Assembly (NCBI GenBank): GCA_039026915.1
Contig: JBCCLJ010000143.1
Location: 1-18,929 of the forward strand
Source of the DNA: JBCCLJ01 sp039026915
GTDB taxonomy: Bacteria > Acidobacteriota > Thermoanaerobaculia > Multivoradales > Multivoraceae
Direction: 5' to 3'
Length of the DNA stretch: 18,929 bases
Within the stretch, counting starts at the first letter, position 1, and the number at the start of each line of letters is the position of its first letter. This document shows positions 7,152 through 14,843 of the stretch, one piece after another. The notes under the pieces were generated by a model. The model saw only the letters and a list, made by a program, of their open reading frames with translations, did no database searches and was not told the DNA's origin. Both the position numbers and the translations under genes were made by a program.

Positions 7152-7796
7152 GTGATCAAGATCGTCCGTCTCTTCGGCTCAGCCGCTCTCACTCTGACTG
7201 TTCTTTCGCCTGCCGCAGCGCAACACGCTGCACACGAGCACGGCAAGGCCGATCTCAACGTCGCGATCGAGACCGACCAGGAGCTCGTCGTCGAGCTGAT
7301 CGTTCCTGCAGAGTCGGTGTACGGTTTCGAGCACGAGCCCAAGAACGACGCAGAGCGCGAGCAGCAAGCTGCGGGCCTTCGCCGTGTCGAGCAGCAGATC
7401 TCCAGCGCGCTGGCTTTCGACAGCAAGCTCGGCTGCAGCTTCGAGAAGATCTCCTCCGACTCACATGGTGATCACGGTGATCACGGTGATCACGGTGATC
7501 ACGGTGATCATCACGACGATCACGGCGACCATCACGACGATCACGGTGATCACGACGATCATGGTGATCACCACGACGATCACGGTGATCACGACCACGC
7601 CGAGGAAGAGCACAGCCACAGCGATGTGGAGATGCAGTGGTCGGTGAACTGCAAGCGCTCGATCGCCGGCTCCAAAGCCACTTTCAGCTGGAGTGAGCTG
7701 CTGCCGGGCGTCGAAGAAGTCGCCGTCGTTCTTCTCTCCGCCGAGCGTCAGGACGAAGTGCTACTCAAGGGCAGCTCGGGCGTCCTGCAGTTCTGA
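7152..7796 (+). CDS. zrgA: ZrgA-like (DUF2796) His-rich periplasmic metal-binding protein
   Basis: The 214-residue protein has an N-terminal signal peptide (IKIVRLFGSAALTLTVLSPAAAQ), then the DUF2796 opening HAAHEHGKADLNVAIE, a core ending in CSFEKI, a His/Asp/Gly-rich insert at residues 105-156, and a closing half (MQWSVNCKRS...LLPGVEEVAVVLLSAERQ). DUF2796 proteins are the ZrgA component of a zinc-regulated uptake locus described in Vibrio. The insert is built of GDH and HDD units and should bind many divalent ions; HAAHEHG near the mature N-terminus may be a further site. Two Cys, one on each side of the insert, could form a disulfide holding it as a loop. It follows the DUF3299 gene by 25 nt with AAGGAG before a GTG start. 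Zinc specificity is inferred from the family. Nickel or copper binding is possible. Confidence 0.9.
   Translation: MIKIVRLFGSAALTLTVLSPAAAQHAAHEHGKADLNVAIETDQELVVELIVPAESVYGFEHEPKNDAEREQQAAGLRRVEQQISSALAFDSKLGCSFEKISSDSHGDHGDHGDHGDHGDHHDDHGDHHDDHGDHDDHGDHHDDHGDHDHAEEEHSHSDVEMQWSVNCKRSIAGSKATFSWSELLPGVEEVAVVLLSAERQDEVLLKGSSGVLQF
7464..7619 (+). repeat. In-frame GGTGATCAC-type tandem repeat encoding the His-rich insert
   Basis: The DNA is a degenerate array of 9-nt units (ggtgatcac and gacgatcac variants) encoding Gly-Asp-His and Asp-Asp-His. The first four or five units are identical, indicating recent slippage expansion. Every unit is a multiple of three, so length changes would alter the metal-binding loop without breaking the frame. 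Confidence 0.85.
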
Positions 7797-7798
7797 CG

Positions 7799-7820
7799 GC
7801 CGACGGCGTTCGCCGGCGGC
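7799..7820. terminator. Possible bidirectional terminator hairpin after the ZrgA-like gene
   Basis: A 9-bp GC-rich stem with one mismatch (7799-7807 with 7812-7820) and GTTC loop begins 2 nt after the stop codon and lies between convergent genes. No strong U-tract follows (tcctctgttg), so intrinsic termination is only plausible. Confidence 0.4.
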
Positions 7821-7875
7821 TCCTCTGTTGACCGGCGGCCGCTGGGGATGGTGCTCGCTGCGGCCTGCGTGTTCG

Positions 7876-8612
7876 TCACGTCTTCCGGGCGTCCGTCCGG
7901 GCGGAGCTTCGCACTCTCAGATCGATCTCGACGTTCCACGTGAGCAGCGTGGCAACGAGGAAGAGAAGCGTGAACAGCGAGGTCGACCATGCCGGCCGAA
8001 TGAAGCCGCCGTACGGCGCCGGCAGCATCTCGACGAGGGGCTGCGTCAGAGGTGCGACGATCGGAGCCAGTACGACCATCCAGCGAGCGAAGCGCGACTT
8101 GCCCGACAGCACCGCGACGGCGAACCAGACGCTGCCCATCACACTCGGCGGGCCGATGACCCCAAGGAGAGCATCGTGGTAGGCGTGGAGCCGCTCTGTC
8201 AGGGTCGTCATCGGCTCTGCGAGGGGTACGGCAGCGGAGTCTGTCGCCTGAAAGCCTGCGGCGTAGAGGGCATACGACCCGTGGTAGCCGGCGAACAGGG
8301 AAAACGTGTAGCCGAGCACGACCACCGGCGGTAGCGCGAGCCAGCGACCTGCGGGAGCGAGCGCGACGTAGACCGGGAGAAAGCCCAAGAGCCAGAGTGG
8401 GATCGCCGCGTTTCCGACGAGGCTCCCGACGAAAACGAGGTCGAAAGGGGCCTCGGGCAGAAACTCGTAGGTGTTGACCGCCTTTCGGGCAACCAGACCG
8501 CCCTGCAGCAGGTAGTCGCTGACCGCGTTGAGAAGTCCACCGAGGACCGCGAGCAGACCGGCCGTGCGCAGGAGAAGGGTGCCGCTCGAAATCTTGTTTC
8601 CGGGGGCCGAGG

Positions 8613-8616
<4 letters not shown>
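7876..8616 (-). CDS. Multi-pass inner-membrane protein, possibly DUF6796 family
   Basis: The 246-residue product has about six hydrophobic segments: LLLRTAGLLAVLGGLLNAVSDYLL, VFVGSLVGNAAIPLWLLGFLPVYVAL, PPVVVLGYTFSLFAGYHGSYALYAAG, a stretch around VIGPPSVMGSVWFAVAVL, WMVVLAPIVAPLTQPLV, and SLFTLLFLVATLLTW. The overall pattern (GLLAVLGGLL..SDYLL, AIPLWLLGF, YHGSYAL) resembles DUF6796, though I am not certain. Function is unknown. The start is a TTG at 8616 overlapping the TGA of the GTPase gene as TTGA. AGGAAGGCGAG lies just upstream inside the GTPase gene, and hydrophobic sequence begins only after this point, so longer upstream readings are shadows of the GTPase frame. Tight coupling to a metal-handling GTPase suggests a role in the same process, for example a metal-related membrane partner. 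Confidence 0.8.
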
Positions 8617-9698
<1,082 letters not shown>

Positions 9699-10247
9699 CT
9701 TTGATTCTTCATGAAGCGTGCCGCTCTGGCGCGGATGCGAGAGCGGCGTCTCGAGACTCGACAGTATCCCTGCTCGTCCTGAGTCGTTGAACCACGAAAG
9801 ACGCTTCGCGCCGAAGCTGGGTTCGGATCCGCGCTCTCGCTCTCGCTCGTCGGAGGGTACCCCCAATCCGTCTTGGCCGCGGTGCCGCCCACGCCGGGAG
9901 GAGCCGCGGACAGAACCGGCAAAGCCTGCGGTCGGCGCGCGGATCGCCGAGCAGGGCGCCGGCCCCGCGATCGCCCCTTCTGGGGATGAAGCCAACGATG
10001 CCGACTCCAGACCCCGAACCGTGAGGAGCCGTTCGATCGAAACCGAGCCTCGAGCCAGCGGGCGAAACCAGAGCGGCGCTTGGGGCACCGCCACTCGTGT
10101 TTTGCTGGGGACTCCGAAGGGCTCTCATCATGTGATAATTGCTTATCATGTAGGATCGAGTGGATTCAGACGTCGACCCACTGCGACGGCCCACCACGGC
10201 AAACGATGCGATCCGGCGCAGCTCCTTCTGTGATAGTCACTTCGCTA
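9699..10247. other. Long gene-poor region upstream of both the GTPase and the small secreted protein
   Basis: This 549-bp stretch between divergent genes has no ORF I believe; open frames through it are Arg/Ser/Pro-rich and unlike any family. It carries the AT-rich Fur/Zur-like dyad at 10133-10148 and an 11-bp palindrome GTGATAGTCAC at 10230-10240 just before the 10248 start. No conserved cobalamin-riboswitch elements were recognised despite the CobW-like gene. A weak minus-strand promoter (TTCAAC, 17 nt, GATACT; -10 at 9763-9768) precedes the GTPase. Confidence 0.6.
10133..10148. promoter_or_regulatory. Fur/Zur-family-like operator dyad
   Basis: TGATAATTGCTTATCA has perfect 6-bp arms TGATAA/TTATCA around TTGC. 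It is an isolated AT-rich island in very GC-rich DNA and resembles Fur-superfamily boxes (ATGATAAT..TTATCAT type). A -10-like TATCAT (10144-10149, five of six consensus bases) overlaps the right arm, which fits repression of rightward transcription. Given the surrounding metal-uptake genes, Zur is the preferred regulator, Fur the alternative. Confidence 0.6.
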
Positions 10248-10541
10248 ATGCTCGAGACTCCAGTCAGACGGCACCTCACGACCTCCGTCGCACTGCTGCT
10301 TTTCACCGCATTGCTGCTGTCGCCGCTCTCGGCGCTCGGTCACCATCACGAGTGCGCCGAGGAAGAGTCCCGTTGTGAGGCCTGCCACGTCGTCGTCGTC
10401 AACCTGACGTGTCGAGTGTTGGTTGTTGCGCCCTCGGTCCTCGAGGGTACGGCGCCCGCGAGCGCCAAGACCTGGGCATCGCAGGTCAGGCACTCGACCA
10501 AGCCGATTCGCGGACCCCCGGCCACCGCCAAGACCTCTTAG
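10248..10541 (+). CDS. Small secreted His/Cys-rich protein, unknown function
   Basis: The 97-residue product starts with a clear signal peptide (RRHLTTSVALLLFTALLLSPLSALG) followed immediately by HHHECAEEESRCEACHVVV, giving His32-34, Cys36, Cys43, Cys46 and His47, with another Cys at 55. The CxxCH motif resembles a haem c attachment site but could equally be a metal site; the remaining 40 residues are low in recognisable structure. I do not recognise a family. It lies 100 bp downstream of the Fur/Zur-like dyad and upstream of the ABC-2/TonB receptor genes, suggesting a periplasmic metal-binding accessory. In-frame starts at 10206 (ATG) or 10230 (GTG) are possible; none has a good ribosome-binding site. 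A hairpin begins at its stop codon. Confidence 0.65.
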   Translation: MLETPVRRHLTTSVALLLFTALLLSPLSALGHHHECAEEESRCEACHVVVVNLTCRVLVVAPSVLEGTAPASAKTWASQVRHSTKPIRGPPATAKTS

Positions 10542-10560
10542 GACTCCTCAGAGTCCTTAG
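10537..10560 (+). terminator. Hairpin at the stop codon of the small secreted protein (terminator or attenuator)
   Basis: A 10-bp stem with one mismatch (10537-10546 with 10551-10560, loop CTCA) overlaps the TAG. No U-tract follows, so it may be a Rho-assisted end, an mRNA stabiliser, or an attenuator limiting read-through to the ABC genes. Confidence 0.4.
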
Positions 10561-10817
10561 ACCGTCGCGGCTCTGACGAAGGTATCCCTGAACTACCAGC
10601 TCTGGCTGGTCGTTTGAGCTGGGAACCCTCGCTCGGGGCTGATTAGCGACTCTGCAGGAGCTGTCGCCAGCCGTGGCGGCGAACACTGCGTACGGCGCCT
10701 TCACCTGGGCGCCATCTACGCGCCTGTGGACCTCGGCTTCGTGTTGGCCCGAACGATCTCCCGGCGCACGTGCCACTTGACCAATCACTTCAACCTTCGC
10801 TCCGCGGGAGGTATTGG
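10561..10817 (+). other. Non-coding leader before the ABC-2 transporter genes
   Basis: Apart from a 6-bp hairpin ACCAGC-TCTG-GCTGGT (10595-10610), I see no defined element. Open frames here match no family I know. A promoter for 10818 may lie here, but no convincing -35/-10 pair was found. Confidence 0.4.
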
Positions 10818-11525
10818 ATGACGACACTCGCAGCCGAAGCGCTGGGACGAACCTTCGGAACGACCCACGCACTGCGCGATCTCGACGTGGTCGTCGAGAA
10901 GGGTTCGGTGCTCGGTCTCCTTGGCCCCAACGGCGCCGGGAAGACGACGACGATCAACTTGTTCCTCGGCCTCTTGACGCCGAGCACGGGGCGCTGCCTC
11001 GTCGACGGCATCGACGTCGCGCAAGATCCGGCGGGCGCTCGCGAACGGGTGGGCTACGTGCCTGAGACGGTCGCGCTCTATCCAGAGCTCTCCGGCCTGG
11101 AGAACTTGCGCTTCTTCGCTGGCTTGACAGGGCAGAGCTTCGGTTCGGAGCAGCTCAAAAGTGCCCTGCAACGAGCGGGCCTTCAGGAAGAGGCTTGGGG
11201 GCGTCGCGTGTCGACGTACTCGAAGGGTATGCGCCAGAAGGTCGGCATCGCGATCGCCGCCGCCAAGGGCGCGACCGCCCTTCTGCTCGACGAGCCGGCC
11301 TCGGGACTCGATCCGAAGGCCAGCAACGAGCTGTCGCATCTCGTTCGAGACCTCGCGGCTGAAGGGGTCGCCATTCTGATGGCGACGCACGATCTGTTCC
11401 GTGCTCGTGAGACCTGCGACCAGCTCGTGATCATGCGGCAGGGATCCAAAGTCGCTGAGCTGTCGGCGCAGGACCTGAGTCCAGGAGAGCTCGAGGTGCT
11501 GTATCTCGAGCACATGCACGAATGA
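10818..11525 (+). CDS. ABC-2-type transporter ATP-binding protein (CcmA/NosF-like)
   Basis: The 235-residue ATPase has Walker A GPNGAGKTT (36-44), signature YSKGMRQK, Walker B ALLLDEP followed by ASGLDPKA, and the H-loop MATHD. This is the DrrA/CcmA/NosF style that pairs with ABC-2 membrane proteins. ATG at 10818 is chosen because GGGAGG lies 6-8 nt upstream and the usual N-terminus follows; the in-frame ATG at 10770 lacks support. The two DUF3526 permease genes follow at 37 nt and then with a 4-nt overlap, so the three should form one inner-membrane complex. ABC-2 systems usually export; the cargo is not evident from sequence. Confidence 0.95.
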   Translation: MTTLAAEALGRTFGTTHALRDLDVVVEKGSVLGLLGPNGAGKTTTINLFLGLLTPSTGRCLVDGIDVAQDPAGARERVGYVPETVALYPELSGLENLRFFAGLTGQSFGSEQLKSALQRAGLQEEAWGRRVSTYSKGMRQKVGIAIAAAKGATALLLDEPASGLDPKASNELSHLVRDLAAEGVAILMATHDLFRARETCDQLVIMRQGSKVAELSAQDLSPGELEVLYLEHMHE

Positions 11526-11562
11526 CCGCGCTTCGAGAGAAGGCTCGCAGAGGAGGTACACC

Positions 11563-12978
11563 ATGACGCTCGGCCTGATTCGCCACGAACTACTTCTGTT
11601 GATCCGGGACCGCCGGATGATCGTGCTCTTCGGCATTGCCGCGCTCCTTCTGGTCGGTGCGACCTGGTCCGGCGCTCGGGGCGCCTCGGCTCAGCGCGAC
11701 GCGCGGGACGCTGCCGTCGCCCGCAGTCGCGCACAATGGGACAACATCGGAGAGGTCAACCCGCACTCCGCCGCTCACTTCGGTACTTATGCCTTTCGTC
11801 CTGTCAGCACGCTGACGGCGATCGATCCAGGCCTCGACCCGTTCCTGGGCAACGTGCTGCGCATCGAAGGGCACGTCCAGAACGAGCCGGGTTTCTCGGA
11901 AGCTTCCCGATCGGGCGCTCTCGTTCGCTTCGGTCGACTTCAGCCTGCGATGATCCTCCAGGTTCTCTTTCCTCTGCTCATCGTCTTCGGTGCTTTCGCC
12001 TCGGTGACCGAGGATCGGGAGAGCGGTCGTCTGAGGCTGCTTCTGGTGCAGGGCGCCTCGGTCGGCAAGATCCTGGCGGCCAAGGCGATGGCCTGGTGGG
12101 CGCTCTCCTTGGCGGTTCTCGTCGGGTCACTCGCGGTCGGGCAGTTGATTTCGGGTGTTGGCACAGACGGTGCCGTCGAGCCTTCCCGTCTACTCCTGCT
12201 GGCGCTGACCTACGCCGCCTGGCTGGGCATCGTCTGTCTGGGCACCGTGACCTTCTCGGCGGCGGCTCGTCAGGGACGGGGTGCTCTCGCAGCTTTGCTC
12301 TTGGTCTGGATCGCCTGGGTCGTCGTTCTTCCGCGGATTGCCGGTGGCGTGGCCGGCGCGCTGCATCCGCTGCCGACGCGGGTCGCCTTGGAGACCGCCA
12401 AAGACGACGATCGGCGGCAGGGACTCGACGGACACAACAGTGAAGACACTCGGCGTGTCGCTCTCGAGCAGAGAGTGCTTGCGGAGTACGGCGTCGACAA
12501 GATCGAGGATCTGCCGATCAACTTCGACGGCATCGTCATGCAGGCGGACGAGGAGTACGGCAACGAGGTCTGGGATCGGCACTTTGGCGAGGTGACGCGA
12601 GTGCTCGATCAGCAGCGCGGGGTGCTTCGGCTGGCCGGCTGGGTCGATCCACTGCTCGCTGTTCGTCGGCTGAGCTCTTCACTGGCCGGGACGGGGATCG
12701 ACCAGTCGCGCTCCTTCCAGAGCCAGGCCGAATCGTTCCGGCGCGAACTGATCGAGCGTCTGAACCACGAGCATGCGTACGGTGGCTCGCGCACTGAAGA
12801 CTGGTCCTGGACGGCCGACGCGGAGTTCTATCGCGGCCTCGATAACTTCGAGTATCAGCCGCCGGCCCTGAAAGAGGTCGCCATCGGCGGCGCCCTCGAC
12901 TGGGCAGTGATCGGGACCTGGCTGTTCGGATTGGTCGCCGCGATCGCGGTCTTCTCCCGAAGGATGCAGTTCGCGTGA
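11563..12978 (+). CDS. ABC-2 permease, DUF3526 family (first copy)
   Basis: The 471-residue product has an N-terminal helix (MIVLFGIAALLLVGATWSG), a soluble periplasmic segment with QRDARDAAVARSRAQWDNIGEVNPHSAAHFGTYAF-type sequence that is characteristic of DUF3526 proteins, then a run of helices (MILQVLFPLLIVFGAFASV, WWALSLAVLVGSLAVGQLI, LLLALTYAAWLGIVCLGTVTF, LAALLLVWIAWVVVLP), a long second periplasmic region (about 265-435) and a C-terminal helix (WAVIGTWLFGLVAAIAVF). A strong GGAGG precedes the ATG. It follows the ATPase gene by 37 nt and overlaps the next permease by GTGA. It should be one half of a heterodimeric channel with the second DUF3526 protein. Confidence 0.9.
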   Translation: MTLGLIRHELLLLIRDRRMIVLFGIAALLLVGATWSGARGASAQRDARDAAVARSRAQWDNIGEVNPHSAAHFGTYAFRPVSTLTAIDPGLDPFLGNVLRIEGHVQNEPGFSEASRSGALVRFGRLQPAMILQVLFPLLIVFGAFASVTEDRESGRLRLLLVQGASVGKILAAKAMAWWALSLAVLVGSLAVGQLISGVGTDGAVEPSRLLLLALTYAAWLGIVCLGTVTFSAAARQGRGALAALLLVWIAWVVVLPRIAGGVAGALHPLPTRVALETAKDDDRRQGLDGHNSEDTRRVALEQRVLAEYGVDKIEDLPINFDGIVMQADEEYGNEVWDRHFGEVTRVLDQQRGVLRLAGWVDPLLAVRRLSSSLAGTGIDQSRSFQSQAESFRRELIERLNHEHAYGGSRTEDWSWTADAEFYRGLDNFEYQPPALKEVAIGGALDWAVIGTWLFGLVAAIAVFSRRMQFA

Positions 12979-14399
12979 ACTCCCTCTTTCGCGTCGTGGC
13001 TTGGAGTGAGGTCCTGCGTCTGCGGCGATCGCCGCTGCGCAGCCTCGCGCTGCTGCTGTACCTGGCGGTCGGTGTGGCGTCGATCGAGATTGGCCGTGGG
13101 CACCTCGAGACGCTCAGAAGCAGTCTCGAGGAGGGCGAGCGACGTCAGGAGAGCCTGCGTGCCGAGGCGTTCGGCTGGTTCGAGGAGGGACGTGTCGGTC
13201 CTGAGGATCGTCCCTGGGTCGACATCACCGAGCCGCTCTGGATGGACTGGTACAGCGGTAGTCACCTCGGCCTGGAAGCCGAGGCGCTCGCCGGTCTCAG
13301 CGTCGGTGTTTCGGACGTGCGCGGCAATCTCGTGCGACTGAATCGTCTCGCCACACCCTTCGACGCCGACCAGTGGCGGCAGCTGGCCAATCCAGAGATG
13401 CAGCTCCTAGGAGTCATGGATCTGTCGTTCGTCCTCTCGCTCCTGATGCCGCTCCTGGTGATCGTTCTGGTCTTCGACCTGCGTAGCTACGAGCGCGACC
13501 GGGGGATCGAGGGACTGGTCGTTCTCCAGGCGGGGCAGCTCCGAACCTGGTTCTGGAGCCGGCTGCTCATCGCCGGCGCCCTCGCCGGCCTGCCGACGCT
13601 CGTTCTGTGGATCCTTGGCGGCTGGAGAACGGAAGCGATCGTCTCGCAACCGACGGCCTGGCTTCTGGGAGGGCTGCTGACCCTGTCCTACCTCGCCGTC
13701 TGGGTCGGATTCGGCGGTGCGGTTGCTGCCCGGAGTGGTTCTGCGAATCGGGCGGCTCTCGTCCTCGCCTCAGCCTGGATCTGCTTCAGCGTCCTGTTAC
13801 CGGCTGCGGCGAACCAGGTCGTGAACTCGGCCGAGCCGGTGGGCTACAGCACGCAGATCATCGATGCGGTACGTGCCGACCGCTACAAGCTCTACGAGCA
13901 GCCCGTCGAGGCGCTCTTGCCCTCGGTCTATGAGGAGTTCCCCGCTCTGTCCCTTCAGCCCTACGCGGAGGCCGAGGAGCGAGAGGATGTTCGCGATCGT
14001 CACGTCTTCGACCTGGCGAGCCTTCAGCTCACGCAGGAGGCTTACGACCGCGTTGCGGCTTCCGAGCGTCGAAGACTCGAAACAGCGGGTCGCTTCGTCC
14101 TTGCAAATCCCGTTCAGGCTTTTCAGGCGGGATTGAACCAGCTTGCGGGCACTGAGGCCCTCGCCTACGTGCGCTTTGGACAGGCAATTCTGGATTCCGT
14201 GCAGATCAAGGTAGGCCAGATCCTGGAGCTCGCCTGGACACTGGAGCCGAGCGGGCGCGACGAGTTCGTCGGTTTCGCTGACTCGGTGCCGAAGCGCTTC
14301 AACGGATCGCGTGCGCCCGCTGCGACGGTTTGGGCTGCGCTCCTTCTCTGGGGGCTCGCGTCGCTGGTCCTGGCGAGCGGGGTCAAGGAGCAGCGATGA
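12975..14399 (+). CDS. ABC-2 permease, DUF3526 family (second copy)
   Basis: The 474-residue product has the same plan as its neighbour: an N-terminal helix (LRSLALLLYLAVGVASIEIG), a periplasmic segment (ESLRAEAFGWFEEGRVGPEDRPWVDITEPLWMDWYSGSHLGLEAEALAGL region), central helices (FVLSLLMPLLVIVLVFDL, LLIAGALAGLPTLVLWILGG, WLLGGLLTLSYLAVWVGFGG, RAALVLASAWICFSVLLPAAA), a large periplasmic domain (about 295-450) and a last helix (VWAALLLWGLASLVLASGV). DLRSYERDRGIEGLVVLQAGQ corresponds to the TEDRESGRLRLLLVQGA loop of the first copy. It starts with GTG at 12975, overlapping the previous stop as GTGA, and overlaps the next small gene as ATGA. The pair is divergent in sequence, consistent with an obligate heterodimer. 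Confidence 0.9.
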   Translation: MNSLFRVVAWSEVLRLRRSPLRSLALLLYLAVGVASIEIGRGHLETLRSSLEEGERRQESLRAEAFGWFEEGRVGPEDRPWVDITEPLWMDWYSGSHLGLEAEALAGLSVGVSDVRGNLVRLNRLATPFDADQWRQLANPEMQLLGVMDLSFVLSLLMPLLVIVLVFDLRSYERDRGIEGLVVLQAGQLRTWFWSRLLIAGALAGLPTLVLWILGGWRTEAIVSQPTAWLLGGLLTLSYLAVWVGFGGAVAARSGSANRAALVLASAWICFSVLLPAAANQVVNSAEPVGYSTQIIDAVRADRYKLYEQPVEALLPSVYEEFPALSLQPYAEAEEREDVRDRHVFDLASLQLTQEAYDRVAASERRRLETAGRFVLANPVQAFQAGLNQLAGTEALAYVRFGQAILDSVQIKVGQILELAWTLEPSGRDEFVGFADSVPKRFNGSRAPAATVWAALLLWGLASLVLASGVKEQR

Positions 14400-14686
14400 T
14401 CGCAGTCAGCCAGCGGCCCTGCCGGGGCGGCCGAGTCTCGATCGCTCTGGCGGTGGTGTTGGCTCTTCACGCCGGGAGCTGCTGGGCTTTCGGTCTCTCC
14501 TTGCCTTCGGACGAGGACGAGTCCTCGCCGATTCCCAAGGCGACAGCCGGTGTCGCCGAAGTGGCGACACGAGAACCCTTGGCGGGGACTTGGAAGGCTG
14601 TCGAGCCTTCGAAGAAGGTCGAGGCTTCTCGATCTCCCGCGCTCCTTCGCGAAGAACGAGGTCCACCGACCCGTGACCACTCATGA
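14396..14686 (+). CDS. Small secreted orphan protein coupled to the DUF3526 permease
   Basis: The 96-residue product has a basic N-region and hydrophobic signal (RVSIALAVVLALHAGSCWAFG), then a short polar tail rich in acidic residues, Pro and Lys (SLPSDEDESSPIPKATAG). No family is recognised. Its ATG overlaps the stop of the permease gene (ATGA, 14396-14399), which supports real, coupled translation. It lies between the ABC-2 genes and the TonB-dependent receptor. A periplasmic adaptor between the inner-membrane complex and the receptor is possible but speculative. The second half (about 60-96) is low in predicted structure, and a degraded gene cannot be ruled out. Confidence 0.55.
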   Translation: MIAVSQRPCRGGRVSIALAVVLALHAGSCWAFGLSLPSDEDESSPIPKATAGVAEVATREPLAGTWKAVEPSKKVEASRSPALLREERGPPTRDHS

Positions 14687-14799
14687 AACGCCCTCGGCTC
14701 GCCGGGGGAACTGCCTCTACAGACCCTCGCCACCGGGCTCCTCGACGGATTCCGGCTCGGCGATCAACCCATCCCATGCCGGCGTCAGGACCGGCAAAC

Positions 14800-14824
14800 C
14801 AGCGCTCCTATGGTGGTAGCGCTG
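14800..14824 (+). promoter_or_regulatory. Inverted repeat just upstream of the TonB-dependent receptor start
   Basis: CAGCGCT (14800-14806) pairs with AGCGCTG (14818-14824) across 11 nt, ending 19 nt before the receptor ATG. It could be an operator or an mRNA hairpin affecting translation. It does not resemble the AT-rich dyad at 10133. Confidence 0.35.
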
Positions 14825-14843
14825 CTCCCAACGAGATCATCTG

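Noticed and set aside
7464..7619. Regular short repeats that could be taken for a CRISPR array
   Set aside because: Units are 9 nt, in frame, and encode Gly-Asp-His inside a DUF2796 protein; there are no spacers.
9759..9768. Ten-base match GATACTGTCG between the GTPase upstream region (minus strand) and the PadR dyad region
   Set aside because: Ten-base matches are expected many times by chance in a window of this length on both strands; the flanks do not match.
9718..10233. Possible 171-codon gene in the long intergenic region
   Set aside because: Arg/Ser/Pro-rich composition, no recognisable domain, no ribosome-binding site, and it runs across the Fur/Zur-like dyad.
9699..10247. Cobalamin riboswitch expected before a CobW-like gene
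   Set aside because: I could not find the B12-box or conserved core elements on either strand; the GTPase also has a His loop typical of zinc-type members.
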